A stretch of DNA of 63,976 nucleotides. Origin: HGM04593 sp045661205. GTDB taxonomy: Bacteria > Bacteroidota > Bacteroidia > Bacteroidales > Bacteroidaceae. Below the pieces are notes generated by a model that did not search any database, had not been told where the DNA came from, and worked only from the letters and a program-made list of their open reading frames with translations. The DNA is taken from NCBI GenBank assembly GCA_045661205.1, contig JAZRFE010000013.1, forward strand, positions 1 through 63,976, read 5' to 3'. Numbering within the stretch: the stretch's first letter is position 1; each line of letters opens with the position of its first letter. The position numbers and the translations under genes are program-made. Below, piece after piece: positions 33,388 to 41,581 of the stretch.

Positions 33388-34524
33388 TTATCTGTTCTTT
33401 ATCCACACAATCATCCTCAACGCCATGTCGAAGAAAATCATTTTGGCATTTACGTTCTGTTCCACATGTTTCTGGGCTTCGGAAATCTCTTCTACAATTC
33501 CGAATATATTGTTCTCATTGACAAATGGCGAAAAGTTCACCGAGAAATTGCGCTCCTCGGGCGAGAGGTAGAGCATTTCGTTGCGACGGAAGTTCATGAT
33601 GAAATTTTCGCGTATCATGCGCTGACAATATTCGAGCATACCCTTTTGACGTTCACGACCGAGGGCGGCAACCTGCTCGCTCCATTGCTTCATGGCCATG
33701 ATGTCGCGTTTATAGGCCATGCGCATGAGTGTCATGAATAGCTCCAGGTATATTTTCTTGTCGTTGTCTACCCTGAGCATCGACTCGGCCTTTTCCCAAT
33801 CGCCGCCACTCTGCTGGGCTATGCTGCACGCCACATCGGAGTCGAGAGCGTAACGACGCTGCAATGCACCTGCAATATCGTCATTGGCGATACGCGGCAT
33901 CTCCACGCGCTGTGTGCGGCTGAGAATGGTGGGGAGTATATGCTCGGTGCTCTCGGCTACAAGCAGAAAGAGTGTCTCGGCAGGTGGTTCCTCGAGTATC
34001 TTCAGGAGCTTGTTCGAGCAGGCCTCTTTCATCTTTTCGGGCAGCCACATTATCACTATTTTCCAACCTCCCTCGCGCGACTTAAGAGAGAGTTTGCGCA
34101 GTATCTCGCTGCTCTCCTTTTCGTAAATCATTGGCTGCTGGTTCTCCACGTCAAGCATTTCGAGCCAGTCGGAGTAGCTGAAATATGGCTCTTTTAGGAA
34201 CATCTCGCGCCACTCGACAATATAGTCGTCGCTGACGGGTGCGCTGTCCGACGAGGAGCCTTTCTTTTTCTTTACGGGGAAGACAAAGTGGAGGTCGGAG
34301 TGAATGAGTTTATCCATCTTCACACACGCGGGACAACTGCCACAGGCTTCACCGTTGCGACGGTCGCGGCAAAGGATGTAACGGGCAAGAGCAACAGCAA
34401 CAGGAAGTTTGCCGTTACCCGAGGGGCCTGTGAACATCAGCGCATGTGCAAGCCTGTTTTCATCGACCATGCGACAGAGCTGCGCCACAAGACTTTTCTG
34501 ACCTATTATATCCTTGAAATACAT
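33388..34524 (-). CDS. holB: DNA polymerase III delta' subunit
   Basis: 378 residues, clamp-loader AAA+ fold. Seen: MYFKDIIGQKSLVAQL, P-loop remnant GPSGNGKLP with no Ser/Thr after Lys (delta' does not hydrolyse ATP), the zinc-binding Cys52/61/64/67 set, KIVIMWLPEKMKEACSNKLLKILEEPP, and SRTQRVEMP sensor. The C-terminal collar domain follows. It sits one base after metF and three before ricT, in a tight leftward unit metF-holB-ricT-gldH. Confidence 0.95.
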   Translation of the reverse strand: MYFKDIIGQKSLVAQLCRMVDENRLAHALMFTGPSGNGKLPVAVALARYILCRDRRNGEACGSCPACVKMDKLIHSDLHFVFPVKKKKGSSSDSAPVSDDYIVEWREMFLKEPYFSYSDWLEMLDVENQQPMIYEKESSEILRKLSLKSREGGWKIVIMWLPEKMKEACSNKLLKILEEPPAETLFLLVAESTEHILPTILSRTQRVEMPRIANDDIAGALQRRYALDSDVACSIAQQSGGDWEKAESMLRVDNDKKIYLELFMTLMRMAYKRDIMAMKQWSEQVAALGRERQKGMLEYCQRMIRENFIMNFRRNEMLYLSPEERNFSVNFSPFVNENNIFGIVEEISEAQKHVEQNVNAKMIFFDMALRMIVWIKNR

Positions 34525-34525
34525 A

Positions 34526-35479
34526 TTAAAATATTGCCGCCAATGTTTTATACACGCTGTCGGCTGCGTTTATTGTATAGAAATGGAGATTGGGTACACC
34601 GCGTTCCATAAGTTCGCGACACTGCTTCACGCACCACTCGTAACCTACAACGGCAGCATCGGCATCGCTCTTGCATCTGAGCAGTTCTGCCGTAAGTTCG
34701 CCGGGCAGGTCGGTATTGAATGTCTTGGGCAGAATATTTATCTGCGACATTCTGTGTATGGGTTTTATTCCGGGAATGATGGGGATATTGATACCCATTT
34801 CTCGGGCACGTCGCACAAACTCGAAATATTTCTCATTATCGAAAAACATCTGTGTGACTGCATATTCCGCTCCATTGTCCACCTTTTTTTTGAGCCAATA
34901 GAGGTCGCTCTCGAGGTTAGGTGCCTCTATATGCTTCTCGGGGTAGCAAGCTACTCCGTAGGAGAAGGGCACTCCGCGCTCGCGTATGGGCGTACCATCG
35001 ATAAAGTAACCCTCGTTGTAACGGTTTACCTGCTCCTGCAACTGTACAGTGTGGTCGTAACCGCCAAGTGTGGGGGTGAAGGTCTTTTCGTCTTTGGCCT
35101 TGTCGCCACGCAGCAACAACAGGTCGGTGATACCCGAGAGTTGCAGGTCGATAAGCACATACTCTGTCTCTTCGGGAGTAAAGCCGTTGCACAAAATATG
35201 CGGAACGACAGGGATATTGTATCGGTGCATTATTGCCGTTGCTACTGCCACTGTACCGGGACGACGACGAATAGCACTACGTTTGAACATGCCATTGCCG
35301 GCATCGGTATAAACATACTCGCTGTGGTGAGTGGTGATGTTTATATATTTGGGGCCAAACTCACTTATACGGTCAATAGACTCGAACAGTTTGGTGAGTC
35401 CCATGCCCTTTACGGGTGGCAACACCTCTATCGAGAAGACTGTCTTATCTGAAGAATTTATGCAATCTGTTATTTTCAT
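34526..35479 (-). CDS. metF: 5,10-methylenetetrahydrofolate reductase
   Basis: 317 residues of the TIM-barrel FAD enzyme that reduces methylene-THF to methyl-THF for methionine synthesis. Seen: FSIEVLPPVKGMG (the catalytic Glu segment), ITTHHSEYVY, NLLLLRGDKAK-like ITDLLLLRGDKA, the FAD-binding YPEKHIEAPNLESDLYWLKKKVDNGAEYAVTQMFFD block (given here as landmarks only), and PGIKPI. It leads the holB-ricT-gldH unit behind a TATATTTG promoter with a palindrome at the expected start site. Confidence 0.97.
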   Translation of the reverse strand: MKITDCINSSDKTVFSIEVLPPVKGMGLTKLFESIDRISEFGPKYINITTHHSEYVYTDAGNGMFKRSAIRRRPGTVAVATAIMHRYNIPVVPHILCNGFTPEETEYVLIDLQLSGITDLLLLRGDKAKDEKTFTPTLGGYDHTVQLQEQVNRYNEGYFIDGTPIRERGVPFSYGVACYPEKHIEAPNLESDLYWLKKKVDNGAEYAVTQMFFDNEKYFEFVRRAREMGINIPIIPGIKPIHRMSQINILPKTFNTDLPGELTAELLRCKSDADAAVVGYEWCVKQCRELMERGVPNLHFYTINAADSVYKTLAAIF

Positions 35480-35497
35480 CTTATATTTTTAAAATTC

Positions 35498-35570
35498 GCA
35501 AGCGAGTGAAACGCAAGTTTGCTTGCAGTTGCAAAGCGAGCGTAGCCTATATTCGCAACATTTATGTTGC
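35498..35570 (-). repeat. Leader repeat, copy A (metF)
   Basis: Contains GCAAGCGAGTGAAA, then TAGCCTAT and ATTCGCAACA on the plus strand. The same three blocks occur upstream of recQ at 49057-49115 with the last two in opposite order. The block is rich in short inverted GCAAG/CTTGC units. Confidence 0.45.
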
Positions 35571-35577
35571 AAATATA
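35555..35577 (-). promoter_or_regulatory. metF promoter with start-site palindrome
   Basis: TATATTTG (35570-35577) on the minus strand is followed at once by the palindrome GCAACAT-AA-ATGTTGC (35555-35570), which shares its first base. A repressor could act there, or the RNA could begin with a hairpin. Leader to metF is about 85 bases. Confidence 0.55.
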
Positions 35578-35601
35578 AGGTTTAGAAACGACATTACGAA
35601 A

Positions 35602-35651
35602 AACAAAAGCCACAAAGAGCCACGCAAATTATAATTTGCGTGTCTCTTTGT
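35602..35651 (-). terminator. Terminator after the PepSY-like gene
   Basis: Arms 35612-35630 and 35633-35651 pair over 18 of 19 positions (ACAAAGAG...CACGCAAATT), and the minus-strand tail is CTTTTGTTTTTC. Confidence 0.8.
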
Positions 35652-35667
35652 GTTAAAATTGCAAACG

Positions 35668-36108
35668 TCAATCGTCTATTCCTTTTATCCTTAACTTCTT
35701 GTCGAAAACAAGTTCCAATTTATTAGAGAGATTTATCTCGTAGTTACCGCGTTTGCGCTCGATATCCACAATCTTTGCATCGGGGAAATTCTTTTTCACA
35801 TACTCTTTTATCGCTCCGGGAACTATTGCCTGAGGAACCGAATTGTAACAACAATCAACATCTACCCACTCGCCAGCGCGGTCGAACTCTACTTTAGAGC
35901 CATCGACGAATACAAGCTCATAATTTCGATCGAAGAAGTCGCGGTCCTCTTTTATATAAGAGATCTTTGTTGTCGCGAAATGTGTGTTTATGAACTGCTG
36001 AGCCTTCGCGGGTAAAGCCTCTTTTGTTATCACGCGCTCATTGTCGGCCTTTACTTTTATCACACCTAAAGAGAATACTGCAATAATTATAACTAAAATC
36101 TGTTTCAT
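35668..36108 (-). CDS. Secreted PepSY-like domain protein
   Basis: 146 residues: signal peptide (1-21, ending KVKA), then two half-repeats of the PepSY-like fold. The first begins EALPAKAQQFINTHFATTKISYIKEDRD and contains ELVFVDGSKVEFDRAGEWVDVDC. The second is VPGAIKEYVKKNFPDAKIVDIERKRGNYEINLSNKLELVFDK, cited here only as landmarks. Such small periplasmic proteins are abundant in Bacteroidota; binding partners are unknown. It stands alone, with its own terminator downstream. The upstream promoter is poor (TACTTTG near 36167). Confidence 0.88.
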   Translation of the reverse strand: MKQILVIIIAVFSLGVIKVKADNERVITKEALPAKAQQFINTHFATTKISYIKEDRDFFDRNYELVFVDGSKVEFDRAGEWVDVDCCYNSVPQAIVPGAIKEYVKKNFPDAKIVDIERKRGNYEINLSNKLELVFDKKLRIKGIDD

Positions 36109-36224
36109 AGCTGTAGCTTTTAATTAGTTAAACATTTTTCTTTTTCTTTTCTGATACAAAGTACCGACACAATTCTGAAATGAATTTGAAATTTGATATT
36201 ATTTTCGAGAAAAAATTCAAAAAA

Positions 36225-36264
36225 GATAGAAAAAAATAATGCGAGCCATAAGACTCGCATTATT
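36225..36264 (-). terminator. Terminator after the OmpA-family gene
   Basis: AATAATGCGAG (36235-36245) pairs perfectly with CTCGCATTATT (36254-36264). The minus-strand tail is a T run. Confidence 0.85.
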
Positions 36265-36289
36265 ATATTTTGTCAAACTTGTGTTGCAA

Positions 36290-37441
36290 TTACTTCGCGG
36301 GAGCGATGATTACGCGACGGTTCAACTGGATAGGTTTCTCTACGTCAACACCACCCTTACCCTCAACGATAAGCTGGCTTTCGGGAACACCCATCTCTAC
36401 GAGCTTAGCAGCAACTGCCTTAGCACGAGCCTCAGACAATGTCTGGTTGTAAGAAGCTGTACCTGTTGCGCTGTCAGCATAACCTGTAACTGTAAGTTTT
36501 ACACCTGCCTCTTTTGCAGCCTCAGCCAAAGCCTTGAGGTTGAGGATCTCTTTCTTAGAATCGATCTTAGAAGAGTTGATTGCGAAGAATACTGACTGAG
36601 CAGCATCGAACATCTCAACATCCTTGGGAGCGTTCTGGCACTTAGCAAGAGCAGCCTTAGCAGCATCGAGCTGTGACTTCAACTGAGCGTTCTCAGCCTC
36701 TTTTGCCTGCAACTGAGCGTTGAGAGCAGCAAGAGCAGCATCGTTAGCAGCCATGATTGCGTCTACGTCAGGAGTGTTCTCCCAACCTGTCTTGTTGAAC
36801 TTGTAAGTAACACCGGCTGTAGCAGCGAAAATCAAATCGTAACCGTTGCGACCGGGAGCTACACCTGAGAAACCACCCTTAGCAGCAGTAGCTGAAAGCT
36901 CGAGGTTGATTGCCCAATGTTTAGCGATACGGAATGTGTTCAAGATACCAGCGTTAGCTGTCAAAGAACCGAGTTTGCCGTTACCGTTAGCACCATCAGC
37001 ATCGAGGTTAGCAGCATAACCAAGACCCATGTAAGGAATAAGGTTCCATACGCGTTTCTCGTTGTAGCCGAAGAACAAGTTGCTGAGGTTGAACATAGCG
37101 TCAGCGTGTACATTGTAGAAACCACACTTATCAGCATCCTCGAATGCTTTGAACTCGTAACCGTTGTAAGCTACTCTCCAACCGAAACCGGGAGTGTGCC
37201 ATTTACCAAAGTAAGCAGAGATTGCTGCTGTACCGTGGTCGAACATGCTCTCGCCATTGGTTTTTACACCGTTGAACAACTGATAACCGCCGTTAGCACT
37301 GATAAACCAGTTACTCCAGAAGCCGTTAGTAATAACGCTCTTCTTCAAAGTAGGAACTACGACTTCGCTAGTAACAGTCTCCTGTGCAAAAGAAACCATT
37401 GCAATGCCGGCAAAAGCCAGCGCCATCATAAATTTTTTCAT
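36290..37441 (-). CDS. OmpA-family outer membrane protein
   Basis: 383 residues. Signal peptide 1-20 (ending VSFAQ). Residues about 30-215 form a beta-barrel-like region with alternating aromatic strands. Residues about 235-275 are an Ala/Gln/Lys coiled coil (AQLQAKEAENAQLKSQL). Residues about 280-383 are the OmpA peptidoglycan-binding domain with VTGYADSATGTASYNQTLSEAR and GVPESQLIVEGKG. Codon choice is very uniform, typical of a highly expressed outer-membrane protein that anchors the envelope to the wall. Promoter elements lie about 155 bases upstream, leaving a long leader; a terminator follows. Confidence 0.95.
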   Translation of the reverse strand: MKKFMMALAFAGIAMVSFAQETVTSEVVVPTLKKSVITNGFWSNWFISANGGYQLFNGVKTNGESMFDHGTAAISAYFGKWHTPGFGWRVAYNGYEFKAFEDADKCGFYNVHADAMFNLSNLFFGYNEKRVWNLIPYMGLGYAANLDADGANGNGKLGSLTANAGILNTFRIAKHWAINLELSATAAKGGFSGVAPGRNGYDLIFAATAGVTYKFNKTGWENTPDVDAIMAANDAALAALNAQLQAKEAENAQLKSQLDAAKAALAKCQNAPKDVEMFDAAQSVFFAINSSKIDSKKEILNLKALAEAAKEAGVKLTVTGYADSATGTASYNQTLSEARAKAVAAKLVEMGVPESQLIVEGKGGVDVEKPIQLNRRVIIAPAK

Positions 37442-37595
37442 ACTTTTTGCTATTAATTAGACACTAAAAATTTCCTAAATTCAAAATTTCGCAAAAACTG
37501 TCTTTCACTATAACATTTACGGTAAAAAAAAGTTTCTGTAACCACCTCATGCACCATTTAAGTCAATGAAGCTCAACACTTCGCACATTTGGGCA

Positions 37596-37617
37596 CAAAT
37601 GTAGCTGTGCAAAATTA
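37596..37617 (-). promoter_or_regulatory. Promoter elements of the OmpA-family gene
   Basis: Two -7 like octamers on the minus strand: TAATTTTG (37610-37617) and TACATTTG (37596-37603). The -33 side holds TTTTTTTTG. Either start gives a leader of 150 bases or more, often seen for stable outer-membrane protein messages. Confidence 0.5.
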
Positions 37618-37699
37618 CAAAAAAATCGTTAACGTTATCAGTTTTACAAAAAGTTTCTCACTATTTTAACACTGATTAACATTTAATTTCTATTTTGTA

Positions 37700-39547
37700 T
37701 TACCTTGAAAAACTCTTTGCAATGTCATTGTCCGACTGCACATGGATAATTGTCTTGCCATCGGGTGTGCGACCATGAACAGAACATTTGAAGAGATTAT
37801 TTATAAGTGTATTCATCTCTTCGGTAGTAAGCACCTGACCCACTACCACTGCAACCTGTTTGGCCATAGTAAGTGCTAATGTATCGAACATTTTTTCTCC
37901 TACCTCAAAGGTAGCCTCCATCACCGAGTGCAGTATATCCATCAAAAGGTTTACGGGATTGAGCCCGTCGATGCCGGCAGGTACACCCTGAATGGCATAG
38001 CTGGAACCACCGAGCGATGAGAGTTCAAAGCCCAGATAGGTAAGCTGTTCCATTATATTTTCAATCGCCACACCTTCATTGACGGTAAGGTCGATGCGCT
38101 CGGGGAAAAGCACGCGCTGCATATTTCCCTTGCGTTCGTCGAGTTGCTTTCTGTATGCATCGTAGAGCACTCTAATATGCGCACGACGCTGATGCACCCA
38201 CATAAGTCCCGACTTAACAGGAATAAGTATATACTGTCCTTTGTACTGCGAAATGGGGAGATAATCCTCCTTCACCTCTTCGACGGGTGCTGCGGTTGGC
38301 TCCACAACAGGCTCGTTCACCTCGGGGAGCGGATCGATGCCGAGGTTGTCACCCATATATTTCTTGTCGATACCTAACCCTTCGTAGAGGCTCTCCCATG
38401 GCATCTCCTTTTTAATATACTCGCGCGACGAGGGGCTGTTGAAGGGGTTATAATTGGGGTTGTACGACACCTTAGGGGCAGAAATCGCCTTGCCATTATC
38501 CTCAAAAACAGGAATTTCGGGAATATCACCCATTTCAAAATCGAGGCCGGGCATAGCATTGAAGCGCCCTAATGACTCGCGGACAGCAGCCGAAAGGATT
38601 TTCCATATATTCTGCTCATCCTCGAATTTTATTTCGGTTTTTGTGGGGTGTATATTCACATCTATCTTCTCGGGTGCGACCTCGAGACAGATGAAGAAAG
38701 GCACCAGCTCTCCCGCAGGAATCAACTGATTATAGGCCTCGAGAATGGCCTTTGCGAAATAGGGGTGACGCATATATCTGCCATTCACAAAGAAATATTG
38801 CAGAGCACCCTTTTTGCGTGCACTCTCGGGTGTTCCCACAAAGCCCGAGATATTTATCATGGAGCTTTTCACCGACACCTCTATCAACTGAGAGTTCACC
38901 TTTTTTCCGAAGAGGTTGGCTACTCTTTTGCGGAAAGAGGAGACTGGCAGAGAGATAATCTCTGTGTCGTTGTTGAAAAGCGTAAACTCCACATTGCAAT
39001 TGACCAAAGCCACACGTTCAAACTCGGTTATAATATTATTGAGTTCGGTCTGCGTGGTTTTAAGAAACTTACGACGTGCTGGGATATTATAAAATAGGTT
39101 TTTCACCTTGAAATTGCTACCCACAGGAGAGGCTACCGGCTCTTGTTCCTCGAGACGTGAACCACTGATCACCACTTTGGTGCCAAGCTCGTCATCGGCA
39201 CGACGTGTGACGAGTTCCACCTGCGCAACTGCGGCGATAGAAGCAAGAGCTTCTCCACGGAAACCCATGGTAGATAGCGCGAAGAGGTCTTCGGCCTTCT
39301 TTATTTTTGACGTTGCATGACGTTCGAAAGCGAGACGCGCATCTGTCTCGGACATACCCATACCATTGTCTATCACCTGGATAGAGGTGCGTCCGCCATC
39401 GACAACCAACACTTTGACTTTTGTCGCGCCGGCATCCACAGCATTTTCCATCAGTTCCTTGACAACCGATGCAGGACGTTGCACAACCTCGCCGGCTGCT
39501 ATCTGATTGGCAACCGAATCGGGCAATAAGCTTATAATATCTTTCAT
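37700..39547 (-). CDS. mutL: DNA mismatch repair protein MutL
   Basis: 615 residues. The GHKL ATPase half is clear: IAAGEVVQRPASVVKELMENA, DNGMGMSETDARLAFERHATSK, TMGFRGEALASIAAVA. The C-terminal dimerisation domain starts near 430. The endonuclease motif DQHAxxExxxxE of nicking MutL proteins reads VHQRRAHIRVLYDAY here, so both acidic positions are lost; other domain motifs were not checked. It is last in a long leftward run; the 98-residue gene ends 46 bases upstream. Confidence 0.97.
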   Translation of the reverse strand: MKDIISLLPDSVANQIAAGEVVQRPASVVKELMENAVDAGATKVKVLVVDGGRTSIQVIDNGMGMSETDARLAFERHATSKIKKAEDLFALSTMGFRGEALASIAAVAQVELVTRRADDELGTKVVISGSRLEEQEPVASPVGSNFKVKNLFYNIPARRKFLKTTQTELNNIITEFERVALVNCNVEFTLFNNDTEIISLPVSSFRKRVANLFGKKVNSQLIEVSVKSSMINISGFVGTPESARKKGALQYFFVNGRYMRHPYFAKAILEAYNQLIPAGELVPFFICLEVAPEKIDVNIHPTKTEIKFEDEQNIWKILSAAVRESLGRFNAMPGLDFEMGDIPEIPVFEDNGKAISAPKVSYNPNYNPFNSPSSREYIKKEMPWESLYEGLGIDKKYMGDNLGIDPLPEVNEPVVEPTAAPVEEVKEDYLPISQYKGQYILIPVKSGLMWVHQRRAHIRVLYDAYRKQLDERKGNMQRVLFPERIDLTVNEGVAIENIMEQLTYLGFELSSLGGSSYAIQGVPAGIDGLNPVNLLMDILHSVMEATFEVGEKMFDTLALTMAKQVAVVVGQVLTTEEMNTLINNLFKCSVHGRTPDGKTIIHVQSDNDIAKSFSR

Positions 39548-39593
39548 AATACTTTTTCTACAAAGCGTTTAACGCACAGACGGAGAGGGACTG

Positions 39594-39890
39594 TCAGAAT
39601 GTCCAACTGCCGGTGAGCAGATAATGCAACAGGAATAATGAGACAAGCAAAGCTACGATTATGGACTTTGACGACATGCGCTGCCCCTGCTCTTTGCGAC
39701 GCTTCAGATGGGTCGTTTCATTGACAAACACTCCACGCAACTTCTCTTCGTAGCTAAGTTCTTCGGGAGGCAGAAGACCAAGGTCACGCTTGGCATTTTC
39801 CTCAATCTTGCGCAGTCTCTCTTTACGCTCATCGACATATATGTAATTATGATTGAACCGACGAGGCTCAGGCATTTTGAAATATCCCAT
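39594..39890 (-). CDS. Conserved small membrane protein of unknown function
   Basis: 98 residues. A basic, helical, soluble N-terminal part (DERKERLRKIEENAKRDLGLLPPEE) is followed by one membrane segment at about 76-92 (IIVALLVSLFLLHYLL) near the C-terminus, so a tail-anchored topology with the bulk in the cytoplasm is likely. I recognise no domain. It lies 11 bases downstream of the OstA-like gene and 46 upstream of mutL, in a leftward run of outer-membrane assembly genes, which suggests an envelope role. Confidence 0.8.
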   Translation of the reverse strand: MGYFKMPEPRRFNHNYIYVDERKERLRKIEENAKRDLGLLPPEELSYEEKLRGVFVNETTHLKRRKEQGQRMSSKSIIVALLVSLFLLHYLLTGSWTF

Positions 39891-39901
39891 AGCGTTTCTC
39901 T

Positions 39902-41557
39902 TTATTTGTTATGTTCTTTAAACCGGTCGAGCGTGGGCAGAGGAATGGAGCCGCGCTTTATCTTCTTAAGTTCCTGACCTCTGTGCTTGCCGCGCCAATG
40001 GAAAATATCATCCTTGTCCAATGGACGTATATAGTCGAACCATACAAAATTGTCGAGATATCTTTCCTTTGCCGGAATCTGACTCATGGGATAGAATGCT
40101 CCGTTGGACTTTGTAGGAATAACCAACTTGTGCATCTTGCCATCCTTCATCGTTCCCACGAGCTTACCCGCAAGCGTGGTGTTCATGCCCAGCATGGTGC
40201 TGTCATCGTCGAGCGGGAAATATATAACATGTACACTGCCGATAACCTGCATTTCGCTCAGTTTCTTTCCGTTGAAGATAAACTTCATCTCTTTGCCGTT
40301 TATCTGATTGAACTCTTCATCGCCTATTTTATCGGCGTACAACGTCTGATTGATTACGTGCACATAGTCGATGGAACTGCTGTCCATAAACATTTTTATC
40401 TCTTCGCCCACAAGCTGTTGCCCACCGTTCCAGAGTATGGGGTCCTTGTACATTGTCATGCAGGAGTCGCGCGAGTCGAAGATAAGCGAGTCGCACACAG
40501 CTTGAATATCTTTTCGATAGGCACGCACCTTGTTATAAGCTCTCATCTGACGATACATGGAGTCGCTGTTTGCGTTGAGCGTAACCATCCAAATGGTGTC
40601 GGCGTGCATGTAGAGCGAGTCGCCTTGAGAATAATCGACTGCCAACGCCATGCCTGTAATGTAGATAGAGTCGGTGCGACTGTTGAAATAGCCATACTCG
40701 CCGGCAAGCATATTCTTGCCAACCGTGTCGCTGAGCACAATATTTCCGAAGGCCTCGCTGAGCCCCGAAAGTTCGTCGCTGAAAAGAGAGTCGGCCGTGA
40801 TACTTCTGTTGCCATTGGCAACAACCGAGCGATTGAGTAACATTGCCTGACGACGACGAGTGTCGTAGTATCCAAGCTCAGAATAGATTTTGTTCTGACC
40901 GCTGAGCACACGCGTGGGGCCCACAATCTTTGCAATATCGGTATCTGTATTATAGTGCAACGTGTCGGAGCCCATAATGAATTGGGGGTTCTGAAGATTT
41001 ACATCGTTGCGGAACACCGCCTCTTTGGTGACTGTATTATATTCTCCCCACTCCGACTCAAGCGTGCTTTCGTCGTCGTAGAGCGCACCACCTCCGAAAT
41101 AGTAGCCGAGGTTGAGCGTGCGGTTGTAATCGAGGCTATCGGTCTCGAGAGTGGAAGTCTTATCTTCGAGACGCACATTGTTACGCACGCGAGCTAAATT
41201 GGCATCGCCATCGTAATCGAGGTAATCGCCATAGAGAAAAAGGGTGTCGCCCTGCTCCATGCGTACATTACCAAATGCCTTAAGCGCATTCTTGCGATTA
41301 TAGAAATAGGCACTGTCGCAATACATATACATGCTGTCGTGACGGAATGCGACATCGCCCACCAGCACCCACACGTCAGGGTTGGCTCGTTTGTTGTATT
41401 TTGTAACATCGGCATGTAGCAGATGTACATAGCTTTTCTTGACGCTATCTGCCTCGGAGCCCGATGCTTGCGACTGCTGTGCAGCAATGGCGTTCTGGGC
41501 CACAGCTATCAGTGGCAATGCAAGAAGTATAATTATCAGATATTTGAGTTTAGTCAT
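39902..41557 (-). CDS. OstA-like (LptA/LptD N-domain type) outer membrane assembly protein
   Basis: 551 residues from ATG 41557 (MTKLKYLIIILLALPLIAVAQ, signal peptide). The body is a series of OstA-type beta-jellyroll repeats with the recurring pattern YLDYDGDANLARVRNNVRL, KEAVFRNDVNLQNPQ and SITADSLFSDELSGLSEAFGNI. Such repeats carry lipopolysaccharide across the periplasm in LptA and LptD. This large form is peculiar to Bacteroidota and has no LptD barrel. An in-frame start at 41581 adds eight residues and abuts surA. Its neighbour is the surA-like gene, a chaperone for outer-membrane proteins such as LptD. Confidence 0.9.
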   Translation of the reverse strand: MTKLKYLIIILLALPLIAVAQNAIAAQQSQASGSEADSVKKSYVHLLHADVTKYNKRANPDVWVLVGDVAFRHDSMYMYCDSAYFYNRKNALKAFGNVRMEQGDTLFLYGDYLDYDGDANLARVRNNVRLEDKTSTLETDSLDYNRTLNLGYYFGGGALYDDESTLESEWGEYNTVTKEAVFRNDVNLQNPQFIMGSDTLHYNTDTDIAKIVGPTRVLSGQNKIYSELGYYDTRRRQAMLLNRSVVANGNRSITADSLFSDELSGLSEAFGNIVLSDTVGKNMLAGEYGYFNSRTDSIYITGMALAVDYSQGDSLYMHADTIWMVTLNANSDSMYRQMRAYNKVRAYRKDIQAVCDSLIFDSRDSCMTMYKDPILWNGGQQLVGEEIKMFMDSSSIDYVHVINQTLYADKIGDEEFNQINGKEMKFIFNGKKLSEMQVIGSVHVIYFPLDDDSTMLGMNTTLAGKLVGTMKDGKMHKLVIPTKSNGAFYPMSQIPAKERYLDNFVWFDYIRPLDKDDIFHWRGKHRGQELKKIKRGSIPLPTLDRFKEHNK

Positions 41558-41581
41558 CTTAGGAAACAAAATGAGAAACAA

